This document shows positions 18,648 through 26,091 of a stretch of 64,000 nucleotides of DNA, one piece after another. Numbering within the stretch: position 1 is the first letter of the stretch; each line of letters begins with the position of its first letter. Location: positions 135,204 to 199,203 of the forward strand of contig DATKBT010000070.1 of NCBI GenBank assembly GCA_035546295.1, in the 5' to 3' direction. The stretch comes from DATKBT01 sp035546295 (GTDB lineage: Bacteria; Acidobacteriota; Thermoanaerobaculia; Multivoradales; Multivoraceae). The notes beneath the pieces were generated by a model. It worked only from the letters and a program-made list of their open reading frames with translations. It made no database searches and was not told the origin of the DNA. A program made the position numbers and the translations under genes.

Positions 18648-19577
18648 ATGTCCGAGCCGCTGGTGCACTCTCTCGACCACATCGTCCTGCGCGTGCGCGA
18701 CCTCGACGCCGCGACCGAGCACTACCGGCTCCTGCTCGGACGCGCACCCTCATGGCGCGGAGAGCACCCGCAATGGGGTACGCGCAACTCGTTGTTCCGG
18801 CTCGAGAACACCTACGTCGAGCTGCTCAGCGCGCCCGAGTCCGGCCACGGAGCCTTCGCGCTCGCTCCCGGCGAGCCGGCCGAGGGCGCCTCCATGCTCG
18901 CGTTCGGCGTCGCCGACGGCGAGACCTTCCGCCGCGAGGCGGAGGAGCGAGGGCTGCGCCCGGCGCAGCCGCAGCCGGGGCGCGGAGCCAACCTCGACAC
19001 TGGCGCAGTGCGCGAGTGGGTCAACGTGTTCCTGCCCCGAGACGCCACCCACGGCGCGCGTCTGTTCGCGATCGAGCACCGTTCGCCGCCGCAGGCCCTG
19101 CCGCCGGCCGAGACGACGACGGTCGAGGGCGGCGCCGTGAACGAGGCGGCGGCCGTCCACGCCGTCGATCACGTCGTGATCCGGAGCCGGGACGGCGACC
19201 GCGCTCGGCGGCTCTACGGCGACGTCCTCGGCATCCGGCTCGCCCTCGATCGATCGTTCCCGGAGTGGGGGGCGCGTCTCCTGTTCTTCCAGCTCGGGGC
19301 GGGCGCGCGCGCCGTCACTGTCGAGATCGCCGCCCCGGTCCGGCCGCGGGACGAGGCTCCGAGCGCTCCTGCCGCCGAGGCGCCAAACGACGACTTCTTC
19401 TGGGGCGTCTCCTACCGGGTCGCGGACGCCGACGCGGCGAAGGCGCGTCTCGCCGCCAGCGGGATCGAGACCAGCGAAGTGCGCGACGGGCGCAAGCCCG
19501 GAACCCGCGTGCTCACGGTCAAGAGCGAGACCCACGGTGTCCCGACCCTCCTCCTCGAGCCGGCGAGCCACGGCTGA
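18648..19577 (+). CDS. Two-domain VOC (glyoxalase/bleomycin-resistance) protein
   Basis: 309 residues made of two related VOC modules. The first begins LDHIVLRVRDLDAATEHY and the second VDHVVIRSRDGDRARRLYGDVLG; each has the beta-alpha-beta-beta-beta pattern and candidate His/Glu metal ligands. The first module matches the glyoxalase_3 (DUF4281-like) type. Substrate unknown; such proteins include lyases, isomerases and dioxygenases. The start ATG gives the domain start without an extension. It is co-directional with the cupin gene. Confidence 0.8.
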   Translation: MSEPLVHSLDHIVLRVRDLDAATEHYRLLLGRAPSWRGEHPQWGTRNSLFRLENTYVELLSAPESGHGAFALAPGEPAEGASMLAFGVADGETFRREAEERGLRPAQPQPGRGANLDTGAVREWVNVFLPRDATHGARLFAIEHRSPPQALPPAETTTVEGGAVNEAAAVHAVDHVVIRSRDGDRARRLYGDVLGIRLALDRSFPEWGARLLFFQLGAGARAVTVEIAAPVRPRDEAPSAPAAEAPNDDFFWGVSYRVADADAAKARLAASGIETSEVRDGRKPGTRVLTVKSETHGVPTLLLEPASHG

Positions 19578-19637
19578 CGCGCGCGGAGGCGGGCGACGGG
19601 CAAGGCCGCCGGCGACCGCGCCGCGCCGCGCCCGGGA

Positions 19638-20702
19638 TCAGACCTCGCGCCGAAAGCAGGACACGAGACGCCGGCGTTCCGCGTCGTAACCCTCCCACTT
19701 CTCGGCCGGCAGCAGATCGTGGTCGACCGGCGTGAAGCCGAGGCCCCGGAACCAAGACCCGACACGCTCCGAAGTCGTGCAGGCGTAGACGAAGGCGAGA
19801 TTGCGGTCGCGGGCGCGCTTGACGGCGAAGCGCACCAGGTGCGCGCCCAGGCCCTGCCCCGTGAATCGGGTCACGGTGTAAAGACTCGCCACCTCGCCTC
19901 CTCGGGCGCCGGGCGGCACGATCAGGGCTCCGATCCCGGCGAGATGACGCCCTTCGACGAAGGCGCCGAAGGAATCGGGCAGCAGCCGGTCGATGGCTTC
20001 GGGGCTGCGCGGCGCGAGGAACCTCTCCGCGACGCCGCGCGCGATGAGGTCGTCGGCAGCGTCGTAGTCGTCGAGGCCGAGACGGCGCACGACGACGTAG
20101 CGCTCGCGGGTGAACAGCGTCCCCGACCCCGAGTAGGTGAACAGCTCGTCGTGCATCCCGGCCGGCGTGCACAGGTTGACGTTGGGCACCCCCACCTGCA
20201 GCAGGCGCTCGATCTCGAAGAGGATCTGCCGCAGCTCCGGGACAGCCTCCGCGCGGATCGACTCCAGCTCGTCGAGATCGACGAAGGGGCGCCGCCGGCC
20301 AGCGGCGTCGGCGACGCCGTCGAGATCGGCCAGACGAACGACCTTGTGGAGCGCGAGCCGGGCCGCCACGTCGAGCAGAGTCTCGAAAGCAGCCTGCTCG
20401 GACTCGACCACGACCCGGCCACGCTCCCGCAGCTCGCGCCAGACGGTCCCCTCGAGCCTCGCTGTGCCGCTGGGGATCACCTGGCAATCGAAGGCAGCGA
20501 GCCGCCTGCCCGGCGAGGCGACCGCGATCACCCAGGTCGCGTTGCCGCGGAGCTCGTCGAAGACACGGAGCAGCTCCCGGTCAACGTCCTCGACCGCCGG
20601 AGGCAGCAGCACCCCGACCGTGCGCCCGCGAAACTCGCGGAGGTAGAAGCCTTTCTCGGAGAAGCCCCCGACCGGCTCGACGGTGGAGTGGAGCTCGCTC
20701 AT
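19638..20702 (-). CDS. GNAT acetyltransferase with N-terminal amino-acid-kinase-like domain (NAGS-like)
   Basis: 354 residues. Residues 1 to about 195 resemble the amino-acid kinase fold of fused N-acetylglutamate synthases, including 'FYLREFRGRTVGVLL' and 'VGVPNVNLCTPAGMHDELFTYSGSGTLF', which mirrors the regulatory-domain end seen in ArgA/NAGS. Residues 200-354 are a GNAT domain ('VASLYTVTRFTGQGLGAHLVRFAVKRARD' carries the acetyl-CoA loop). It may make N-acetylglutamate for arginine synthesis; no other arg gene is near, so this is inference. The ATG at 20702 has GGAGGG directly before it, which is too close, so an upstream start within the open frame is possible. Confidence 0.7.
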   Translation of the reverse strand: MSELHSTVEPVGGFSEKGFYLREFRGRTVGVLLPPAVEDVDRELLRVFDELRGNATWVIAVASPGRRLAAFDCQVIPSGTARLEGTVWRELRERGRVVVESEQAAFETLLDVAARLALHKVVRLADLDGVADAAGRRRPFVDLDELESIRAEAVPELRQILFEIERLLQVGVPNVNLCTPAGMHDELFTYSGSGTLFTRERYVVVRRLGLDDYDAADDLIARGVAERFLAPRSPEAIDRLLPDSFGAFVEGRHLAGIGALIVPPGARGGEVASLYTVTRFTGQGLGAHLVRFAVKRARDRNLAFVYACTTSERVGSWFRGLGFTPVDHDLLPAEKWEGYDAERRRLVSCFRREV

Positions 20703-20861
20703 CCCTCCGGCGTCTCGGCGTGCCCGGCTCGCCGTGCCACGAGCCGGAGAGCGAGACAAAGCCTGGGCATGGGGCCGGCCTCGACCCGGTAGTGCAGAGA
20801 ACGCGGAGCCTCCGGCCACCGCCGAAGAGCATCGCGAAAGCAGATCTCGAAGAGATAAGTC

Positions 20862-20891
20862 ATGATAACACAACAAGTTACGTCGAGGCAA
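20862..20891 (-). promoter_or_regulatory. Candidate sigma70 promoter for the GNAT gene
   Basis: On the minus strand TTGCCT (20886-20891), an 18-bp spacer and TATCAT (20862-20867) sit in a locally AT-rich patch. This would give a 5' leader of about 150 nt. Confidence 0.35.
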
Positions 20892-20957
20892 AGATCGTTC
20901 ACGACGCCCGCCTGCCGCCCCGTGTGCCGGCCGTGAGCCCGCCAGCCAGCCGGCTCG

Positions 20958-22247
20958 TCAATCTCCGGACGAAGGGACCAGCTCCCAACGGCGAAGCCCG
21001 TCGTAGTCCTTGACCAGGAGCGCGTGGTCGAGCAGCGCCGGGTGTGACCACATCCAGCTCTCGCCGACTTCGTAGCCGGCGAGGACCGTGAACGTGTCCG
21101 CGGCCGCGTCGACGACCTCCATTTCGGCGCTGTCGCGCACCACCAGGACCAGCGGACCCGCCGCGATCAGGTAGGCGTTCTCGCCCTGCCGTGGCGGCCC
21201 AGACCACACCAGCTCGCCGCTGGCAGGATCGATCGCCACCACCTGCCCCTTGTTGCGCACCGAGAAGCCCACGAGCCGGCCGCCGGCGAGCACCGGGCTC
21301 GAGAACTGAAAGTGCGCCTCGTCGTTCGACCAGGCCAGCTCGGCCGCGAAGCCGTCTCCGCTCCGGACCACACGATACGCCTCCACCGGCCTCTGATCCG
21401 ACGAGACGATGACCAGGCCGTCGTGGATCACGGGTGTCACCGACGCGGTGTCGAAGCTGACCTGGTAGGGGACCTCCCAGAGCAGCTCGCCGCTCGCCGG
21501 ATCGAATCCGACCAGGCGTCGCTGCGTGAAGCTCACCACCTGCGCGCGCCCGGCCAGCTCGGCGACGATGCCCGAGCCGTAGGCAGGTCCGTCGGCGGTC
21601 GCCACCCGCCAGCGATCCTCACCGGTGGCGGGCTCGAATGCATGCAGAGCCCCCTCGCCCGGTCCCCCCAGATGGACGATCAGCCGGCCGCCGGCGATCA
21701 GCGGCGACTGGGACGTGCCGTAGAACGGCTGCGGGCGCTTGAAGGCGTCGTCGAAGGACCGCTGCCATACGATCTCGCCGGTCTCGGCGCTCCAGGCAGT
21801 GAGCTTCTGGCGGATGCCCAGGGTGAAGACTCGGCCTTCGTGCACGACCGGCGTCGAGAACGGACCCTTGTCGTGGCGCGCGACGATGGTCAGCGGTGTG
21901 AACGCCTGCACGTAGCCGTTGCGCCAGAACACTTCGCCGGAGTCCGCGTCGAGCGCCACCAGCGACTCCTGGTCGCCGTCGCGGGTGAAGACGTAGACGC
22001 GTCCACCGGCGACCACCGGCGACGCGTCGCCCGGGCCGACCACGGTGTGCCAGCCGAGGGCGAGCTCGCTCGGCCACTCGGCCGGCGGCTCGAAGCCCTC
22101 GACCGAGCCAGTGCGGCCGGGACCGCGCCACTGCGGCCAGTCTTCGGCCGGCAGCGCGACCGCAAGGAAGATCGAGACCAGCAGCGAAGCGGCGAAGACG
22201 CGCGGCGGGCGAGGGCGGACGACGAGGCGGGGTTCAGTGCTCGACAT
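20958..22247 (-). CDS. Exported PQQ-like beta-propeller protein
   Basis: 429 residues. After a signal peptide (about 35 residues) comes the 'WPQWRGPGRTG' start typical of planctomycete/acidobacterial PQQ-repeat proteins, then seven or eight propeller blades with signatures such as 'VVAGGRVYVFTRDG…SLVALDADSGEVFWR', 'FDPASGELLWEVPY', 'IDPASGELVWSG'. There are no heme or catalytic quinoprotein residues, so it is likely a scaffold or binding propeller rather than a dehydrogenase. It is divergent from the RidA gene with 59 bp between starts. Confidence 0.85.
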   Translation of the reverse strand: MSSTEPRLVVRPRPPRVFAASLLVSIFLAVALPAEDWPQWRGPGRTGSVEGFEPPAEWPSELALGWHTVVGPGDASPVVAGGRVYVFTRDGDQESLVALDADSGEVFWRNGYVQAFTPLTIVARHDKGPFSTPVVHEGRVFTLGIRQKLTAWSAETGEIVWQRSFDDAFKRPQPFYGTSQSPLIAGGRLIVHLGGPGEGALHAFEPATGEDRWRVATADGPAYGSGIVAELAGRAQVVSFTQRRLVGFDPASGELLWEVPYQVSFDTASVTPVIHDGLVIVSSDQRPVEAYRVVRSGDGFAAELAWSNDEAHFQFSSPVLAGGRLVGFSVRNKGQVVAIDPASGELVWSGPPRQGENAYLIAAGPLVLVVRDSAEMEVVDAAADTFTVLAGYEVGESWMWSHPALLDHALLVKDYDGLRRWELVPSSGD

Positions 22248-22306
22248 GGGCGAGCATGCTATCCGCACCGCACGGAGAGACCGGAAGCGCGTAGCATCCT
22301 CCGCCG

Positions 22307-22735
22307 ATGAAGACCCACCGAATCCCGGGGGCCCCGGTCGCGATCGGCCCCTACTCCCACGCGGTGTCGACCGGTTCGCTGGTCTTCTGCTCGGGGCAGA
22401 CCCCGCTCGATCCCGACACCATGGAGCTGGCCGGAGTCACCATCGAAGAGCAGACCGAGCGCGTGCTCGACAACCTCGAGCTCGTGCTCGACGGCCTCGG
22501 GCTGGGGCTCGGCGATGTCGTCAAGACCAACGTCTACCTGCGCTCGATGGAGGATTTCGCGGGCATGAACGCCGTCTACGCCCGTCGTTTCAGAGAGCAT
22601 CGACCGGCGCGCACCACGGTCGCGGTGCGCGCGAACCCGCTCGACGCACTGGTCGAGATCGAGTGCGTGGCCGAGCGCACGAACGGCGCGTCGGCTCAGG
22701 GGGGCACGCAGGCCGAGGCCTCGGACGCGAGATAG
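22307..22735 (+). CDS. RidA family enamine/imine deaminase
   Basis: 142 residues, standard for YjgF/YER057c/RidA. It shows 'GPYSHAV…LVFCSGQTPLDP', 'QTERVLDNLELVLDGLGLGLGDVVKTNVYL' and the active-site Arg (Arg102 in PARTTVAV), followed by 'ALVEIECVA'. It would hydrolyse reactive 2-aminoacrylate-type enamines in the cytoplasm. Its last 40 bases overlap the end of the convergent DUF1080 gene; the C-terminal tail after residue 125 is an extension not seen in typical members. Confidence 0.92.
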   Translation: MKTHRIPGAPVAIGPYSHAVSTGSLVFCSGQTPLDPDTMELAGVTIEEQTERVLDNLELVLDGLGLGLGDVVKTNVYLRSMEDFAGMNAVYARRFREHRPARTTVAVRANPLDALVEIECVAERTNGASAQGGTQAEASDAR

Positions 22736-23607
22736 TACGGCCGGTAGCTCGACGACGACGGATCGGTGCAGCCGCGCAGCTCGAGCAGCTCGACCCTGCG
22801 GAGCTCGATCGGGTGGCTCTCCGACTGGAGCGCGATCCAGCCGTCGCCGAGCATCTGGCCGTCTTCCTTGACCGCGGGATCGAAGCCGGCGACGACTCCG
22901 CCGCCGACTTGGGGGCGCTGGTACGTCAGGACCACGTCGCCGTCGACGCGATGCTCGATCCGCTCGTTGCCGAGAACGACGATCTCGACTCGGGCCCACT
23001 CCCCCGGCGCCACCGTGCGCGACGACGATTCGACGCAGTGCTGGACGACCAGCTCGCCGTCGCGCTCGACGTGGGTACCGGGGGTACAGAGGTTGGCGGT
23101 CGGACGCCGCTCACCGGCGTCGCCGGCGAGCAGCTGGGCCTCGATCGAGATCGGGAAGTCCTGGTCCCGCAGCATCGACTCGGGCGACTGGGAGTGGACC
23201 ATGACCCCGCTGTTCATGCGCGCCCAGGCGGGCGCATCGGGGAGCTGGGCGCCGACGAAGCGGACCTCGACCGCGATCACGTAGTGGGAGCGCGGCTCGC
23301 GCCAGAACAGGTGGCCGAACCGCTCGTCGAACGCGTCGTAGCCGTCGTACCGCACGACCAGCTTCCCGTCGTCGACCCGGAAAGTCCGCAGCGGATCGTC
23401 GCCGAGCTGGCGCCCGCGGATCTTGGGAGTCCACCCCTCCAGGCTTTCTCCGTCGAAGAGCTGGATCCAGTCGCCGGCCGGGGCGTCGGTCCAGGGCGTC
23501 GGCTGGGCGAGCAGGGTCGATCCGCTCGCGACCACGGTCGCGGTCGCGGTCACGGTCACGGTCACGGTCAACGCGCGCTGCGCGAGCTCGACGACGAGTG
23601 CTCTCAT
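22696..23607 (-). CDS. Secreted DUF1080 (3-keto-disaccharide hydrolase-type) protein
   Basis: 303 residues. A signal peptide encoded by six 6-bp repeats is followed by the concanavalin-like DUF1080 fold: 'WIQLFDGESLEGWTPK' at the start, 'FRVDDGKLVV', 'NSGVMVHSQSPES', 'SIEAQLLAGD' and 'GEWARVEIVVLG'. Family members hydrolyse 3-keto-glycosides or bind glycans. The start ATG has GGAG upstream. It converges on ridA with a 40-bp overlap. Confidence 0.88.
   Translation of the reverse strand: MRALVVELAQRALTVTVTVTATATVVASGSTLLAQPTPWTDAPAGDWIQLFDGESLEGWTPKIRGRQLGDDPLRTFRVDDGKLVVRYDGYDAFDERFGHLFWREPRSHYVIAVEVRFVGAQLPDAPAWARMNSGVMVHSQSPESMLRDQDFPISIEAQLLAGDAGERRPTANLCTPGTHVERDGELVVQHCVESSSRTVAPGEWARVEIVVLGNERIEHRVDGDVVLTYQRPQVGGGVVAGFDPAVKEDGQMLGDGWIALQSESHPIELRRVELLELRGCTDPSSSSYRPYYLASEASACVPP
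23535..23570. repeat. Six 6-bp tandem repeats in a signal-peptide core
   Basis: CGGTCG/CGGTCA is repeated six times, encoding the alternating Thr-Val/Thr-Ala hydrophobic core of the DUF1080 protein's signal peptide. Confidence 0.75.
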
Positions 23608-23696
23608 GGAGGCTCCGACGGCGGTGGCGGGTCAGCGTAGCAGCCCCGGACCGAGGAGGGCGCCCACGGCCGGCGCGCCTCCGATACGCTGCCCTC

Positions 23697-24677
23697 ATGC
23701 GCTTCCATCGGCCGCGATCGGGGATCCTGTCCGCCGCGGCTCTGCTCGCCGGTGTCGTCGCAGCCGGCCCTCCGAACGCGAGCCGGAGTCAAGGTCTCGA
23801 CGAGCTGCTGCGCGAGGCGCGCGGGCTCGAGGCGAGCGGCCGGCGCGCCTCCGCCCTCGATCTCTACGACCGCGCGGTCGCGATCGAGCCGAACGATCCG
23901 GACGCCCTCTACCTCCGCGCCAACGCCCGCTATCGCTCCGGACGGGTCGCCGCGTCGCTCGCCGACTTCGACCGCCTCGTGGGGCTGGTCCCGGAGCGCG
24001 AGCCCTACTTCTGGCAGCGTGGGATCGCCCAGTACCAGACCGGCCGCGACCGGGAATGCGCCGCCCAGTTCGAGCTCCATAGAACCGTGAACCCCGCCGA
24101 TGTCGAGAACGCCGCCTGGCACTTCCTATGCGTCGCGAGCGCTCGCGGCGTCGAGTCCGCGCGCCAAGAGCTGCTGCCGGTCGGTCGGGATTCTCGGGTG
24201 CCGATGGCCGAGCTCTACGACCTGTTCGCCGGACGGGCCGATCGCGCGACCGTGCTGCGCGCCGCAGACCAGCCTCGCGACGGAACGACACGACGACTCG
24301 CTTCGTTCTACGCGCACCTGTACCTCGGGCTCTTTGCCGAAACGCTCGGCGACCACGAGACCGCCCGCCGCGAGCTCGCAGTGGCGGTCGAGCTCGGAGT
24401 CGGTGGTTACATGGCCGACGTCGCGCGCAATCACCTGGCCTTGCTCGATCCTCCCGTCGCCCCGGCACGGGTGCGAGTCGGTGGCGGCGCGCCGGCGTCG
24501 CTCGCCGGACGCATCCGGTCGCCGGCAGCCGAGGGCGTAGGAGCGCGGCCGCCCACCCCGGCGATCCGGCGGCGCCGGCGCCGTGAACTCCCTCGACGAG
24601 GGATGATCCGAAGATCGGGTCGGCCCGGAAAACGCTACTCGGGGGGCGCCTCGGCCGGCTTCTCAAGGGGTGCGTAG
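23697..24677 (+). CDS. Secreted tetratricopeptide (TPR) protein
   Basis: 326 residues with a signal peptide and then TPR units in which 'SALDLYDRAVAIEPNDPDALYLRANARY' and 'ASLADFDRLVGLVP…QRGIAQYQTGRD' are clear. The N-terminal 270 residues look like one solenoid; the last 55 residues are Arg/Pro/Gly-rich and overlap the convergent redoxin gene, so the natural stop may have been lost and the tail acquired by read-through. Role likely protein binding; no partner is obvious. Confidence 0.75.
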   Translation: MRFHRPRSGILSAAALLAGVVAAGPPNASRSQGLDELLREARGLEASGRRASALDLYDRAVAIEPNDPDALYLRANARYRSGRVAASLADFDRLVGLVPEREPYFWQRGIAQYQTGRDRECAAQFELHRTVNPADVENAAWHFLCVASARGVESARQELLPVGRDSRVPMAELYDLFAGRADRATVLRAADQPRDGTTRRLASFYAHLYLGLFAETLGDHETARRELAVAVELGVGGYMADVARNHLALLDPPVAPARVRVGGGAPASLAGRIRSPAAEGVGARPPTPAIRRRRRRELPRRGMIRRSGRPGKRYSGGASAGFSRGA

Positions 24678-25849
24678 TAGGGCTTGCCCTCGAGCGACTG
24701 GAACTTGCGGACCCAGTTGGCGCCCGCCTCGGCGGGCGTGAACGACCAGTCCTGGCGGTGGTAGTTCCAGCTCTCCGGGTGCAGCCGCTGCGCCTCGGAC
24801 CAGTGCACCTCTGCCGCCTCGCGCTCCCCGCGCTCGAACAGGTACGTGGCCATCCGGAAGTGGGCGTCGGCCTCGAGCTCCGCCGGGTCGCGCTCGGGCA
24901 GCCGCTCGGCCATCTGCTCGGGGGTGAAGACGTACTCGCTGGCGGCGCCCTTCGCCACCCAGTCGCGCAAGATCGGCACGTACTCGTCGGTGCCGAAGCT
25001 GAGGTTGCCGGCCTGGTAGGTGCGGGTGTAGGTGCCCTCGTCGTAGCGCACCACCCGCCCCTCCTCGTCGATCATGACCCCGGTCGGCACGTTGACCATG
25101 TCGTAGAGCGAGCTGACCAGGTGCTGGCGGTCGATCAACGTGGTGAAGGTCGCCTTCGCCGCGTCGTAGAAAGGACCCGCGGCCTCCTCGCCTGCGGTGT
25201 CCTGAGCGACGGCGACGATCTCGAGACCCTGGTCCTTCAGCTCCTCGTACACAGCCTGCCAACCTGGCAGGTCACGGCTGCAGCCTCACCACGAGGCCCA
25301 GGTCAGGAGCAGGACCTTGCTTCCTCGAAGCTCCGAGAGGCGGACCGGGTCGCCGTCGCGATCGGGCAGCTCGAAGTCGGGCGCCATCGCGCGGTCGAAG
25401 AACGGCGCCTGGGTCACCGGGATCGGCGAGAAGCTCCACAGGTTGCGCTCGCCGCCGCGCGCGGTCACGAAGGCCTGGTCGAGCTTGCGCGCGAACGCCG
25501 TCAGCGAGAACCAGGTCTCGTCGCCCGAGCTCGAGAGGATCGGATCCGCCCCTTCGGTGCTCACCGGGATGCACAGGTCCTCCAGACAGGCGCCCTCGGG
25601 CTTGAGCGTGAAGCCGTTGACGCGCGTCAGCTCGATCTCTGGGATCCACAGGTCGGTGGGATCGGGGAGCGTCCGCTCCACCGTCTCCGCGCGATCGAGA
25701 TAGAGCACCGTCACCGCCGTCGATCCGATAGACTGAGCCGATTGAGCCGATTGAGCCGATCGAGCCGGGACCGAGGCGTTCAGCGTGAGGAGCATCGAGC
25801 CGGCGAGCGCCAGGATCGGCGCGGGCTCTGGGCGGGTCTGGATCTTCAT
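24635..25849 (-). CDS. Exported redoxin (TlpA/AhpC-like) selenoprotein with in-frame UGA
   Basis: Two open stretches (25849-25289 and 25285-24635) lie in the same frame, separated only by TGA at 25288-25286. Translating it as Sec gives a single 404-residue protein. Residues 1 to about 35 form a signal peptide. The redoxin domain begins at about 155 with 'APDFELPDRDGDPVRLSELRG' and the strand 'KVLLLTWASW', and the UGA (residue 188) falls exactly at the nucleophilic cysteine of the thioredoxin fold, giving ASW-U-G-C-S. The fold then continues with 'DLPGWQAVYEELKDQGLEIVAVAQDT' and the cis-Pro in 'NVPTGVMID'. A stem-loop fitting the bacterial SECIS rules follows the UGA. A pseudogene by point mutation is the alternative, but it would have to hit the catalytic codon by chance. 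selA, selB, selC and selD are not in this window. Confidence 0.85.
25255..25285 (-). promoter_or_regulatory. Bacterial SECIS-like stem-loop
   Basis: On the minus strand, 14 nt after the UGA, CCUGCC (25271-25266) pairs perfectly with GGCAGG (25260-25255) around the loop AGGUU. The loop starts 20 nt after the UGA, lies within the 16-37 nt window known for bacterial SECIS elements, and has the required G in its first two positions plus the GU that SelB contacts in E. coli. Confidence 0.75.
25731..25766. repeat. Four 9-bp tandem repeats near a signal peptide
   Basis: GATTGAGCC-type units repeat four times, encoding SAQ/SAR triplets just after the signal peptide of the selenoprotein redoxin. Confidence 0.75.
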
Positions 25850-26091
25850 CGGGCGGCGCTCGCTGGCGGATTGTCACGGCATTCTAGCCGACGAGCGCCC
25901 TCCGACCAGTCGCCCGGGCCGCTCCGGCGGCCGAGGGGGCCGGCGGCGCGGGCCCGAACCACCTCGGATACCATCGCGATTCTCTTGCCCTGCCTCTCTG
26001 CCCGCCCCCGTCACTTCCCTTCACGCGCTGAGACGCGCGTCCTGCTCCCGGTGATCTCGGGACCGCGAGCGCCCCTCGAGGAGAGGCTCCA

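Noticed and set aside
24635..25252. Two separate redoxin genes (205 and 187 residues)
   Set aside because: The pieces are in one frame, each lacks half of the fold, and the break is a single UGA at the active site, so one selenoprotein is the better reading.
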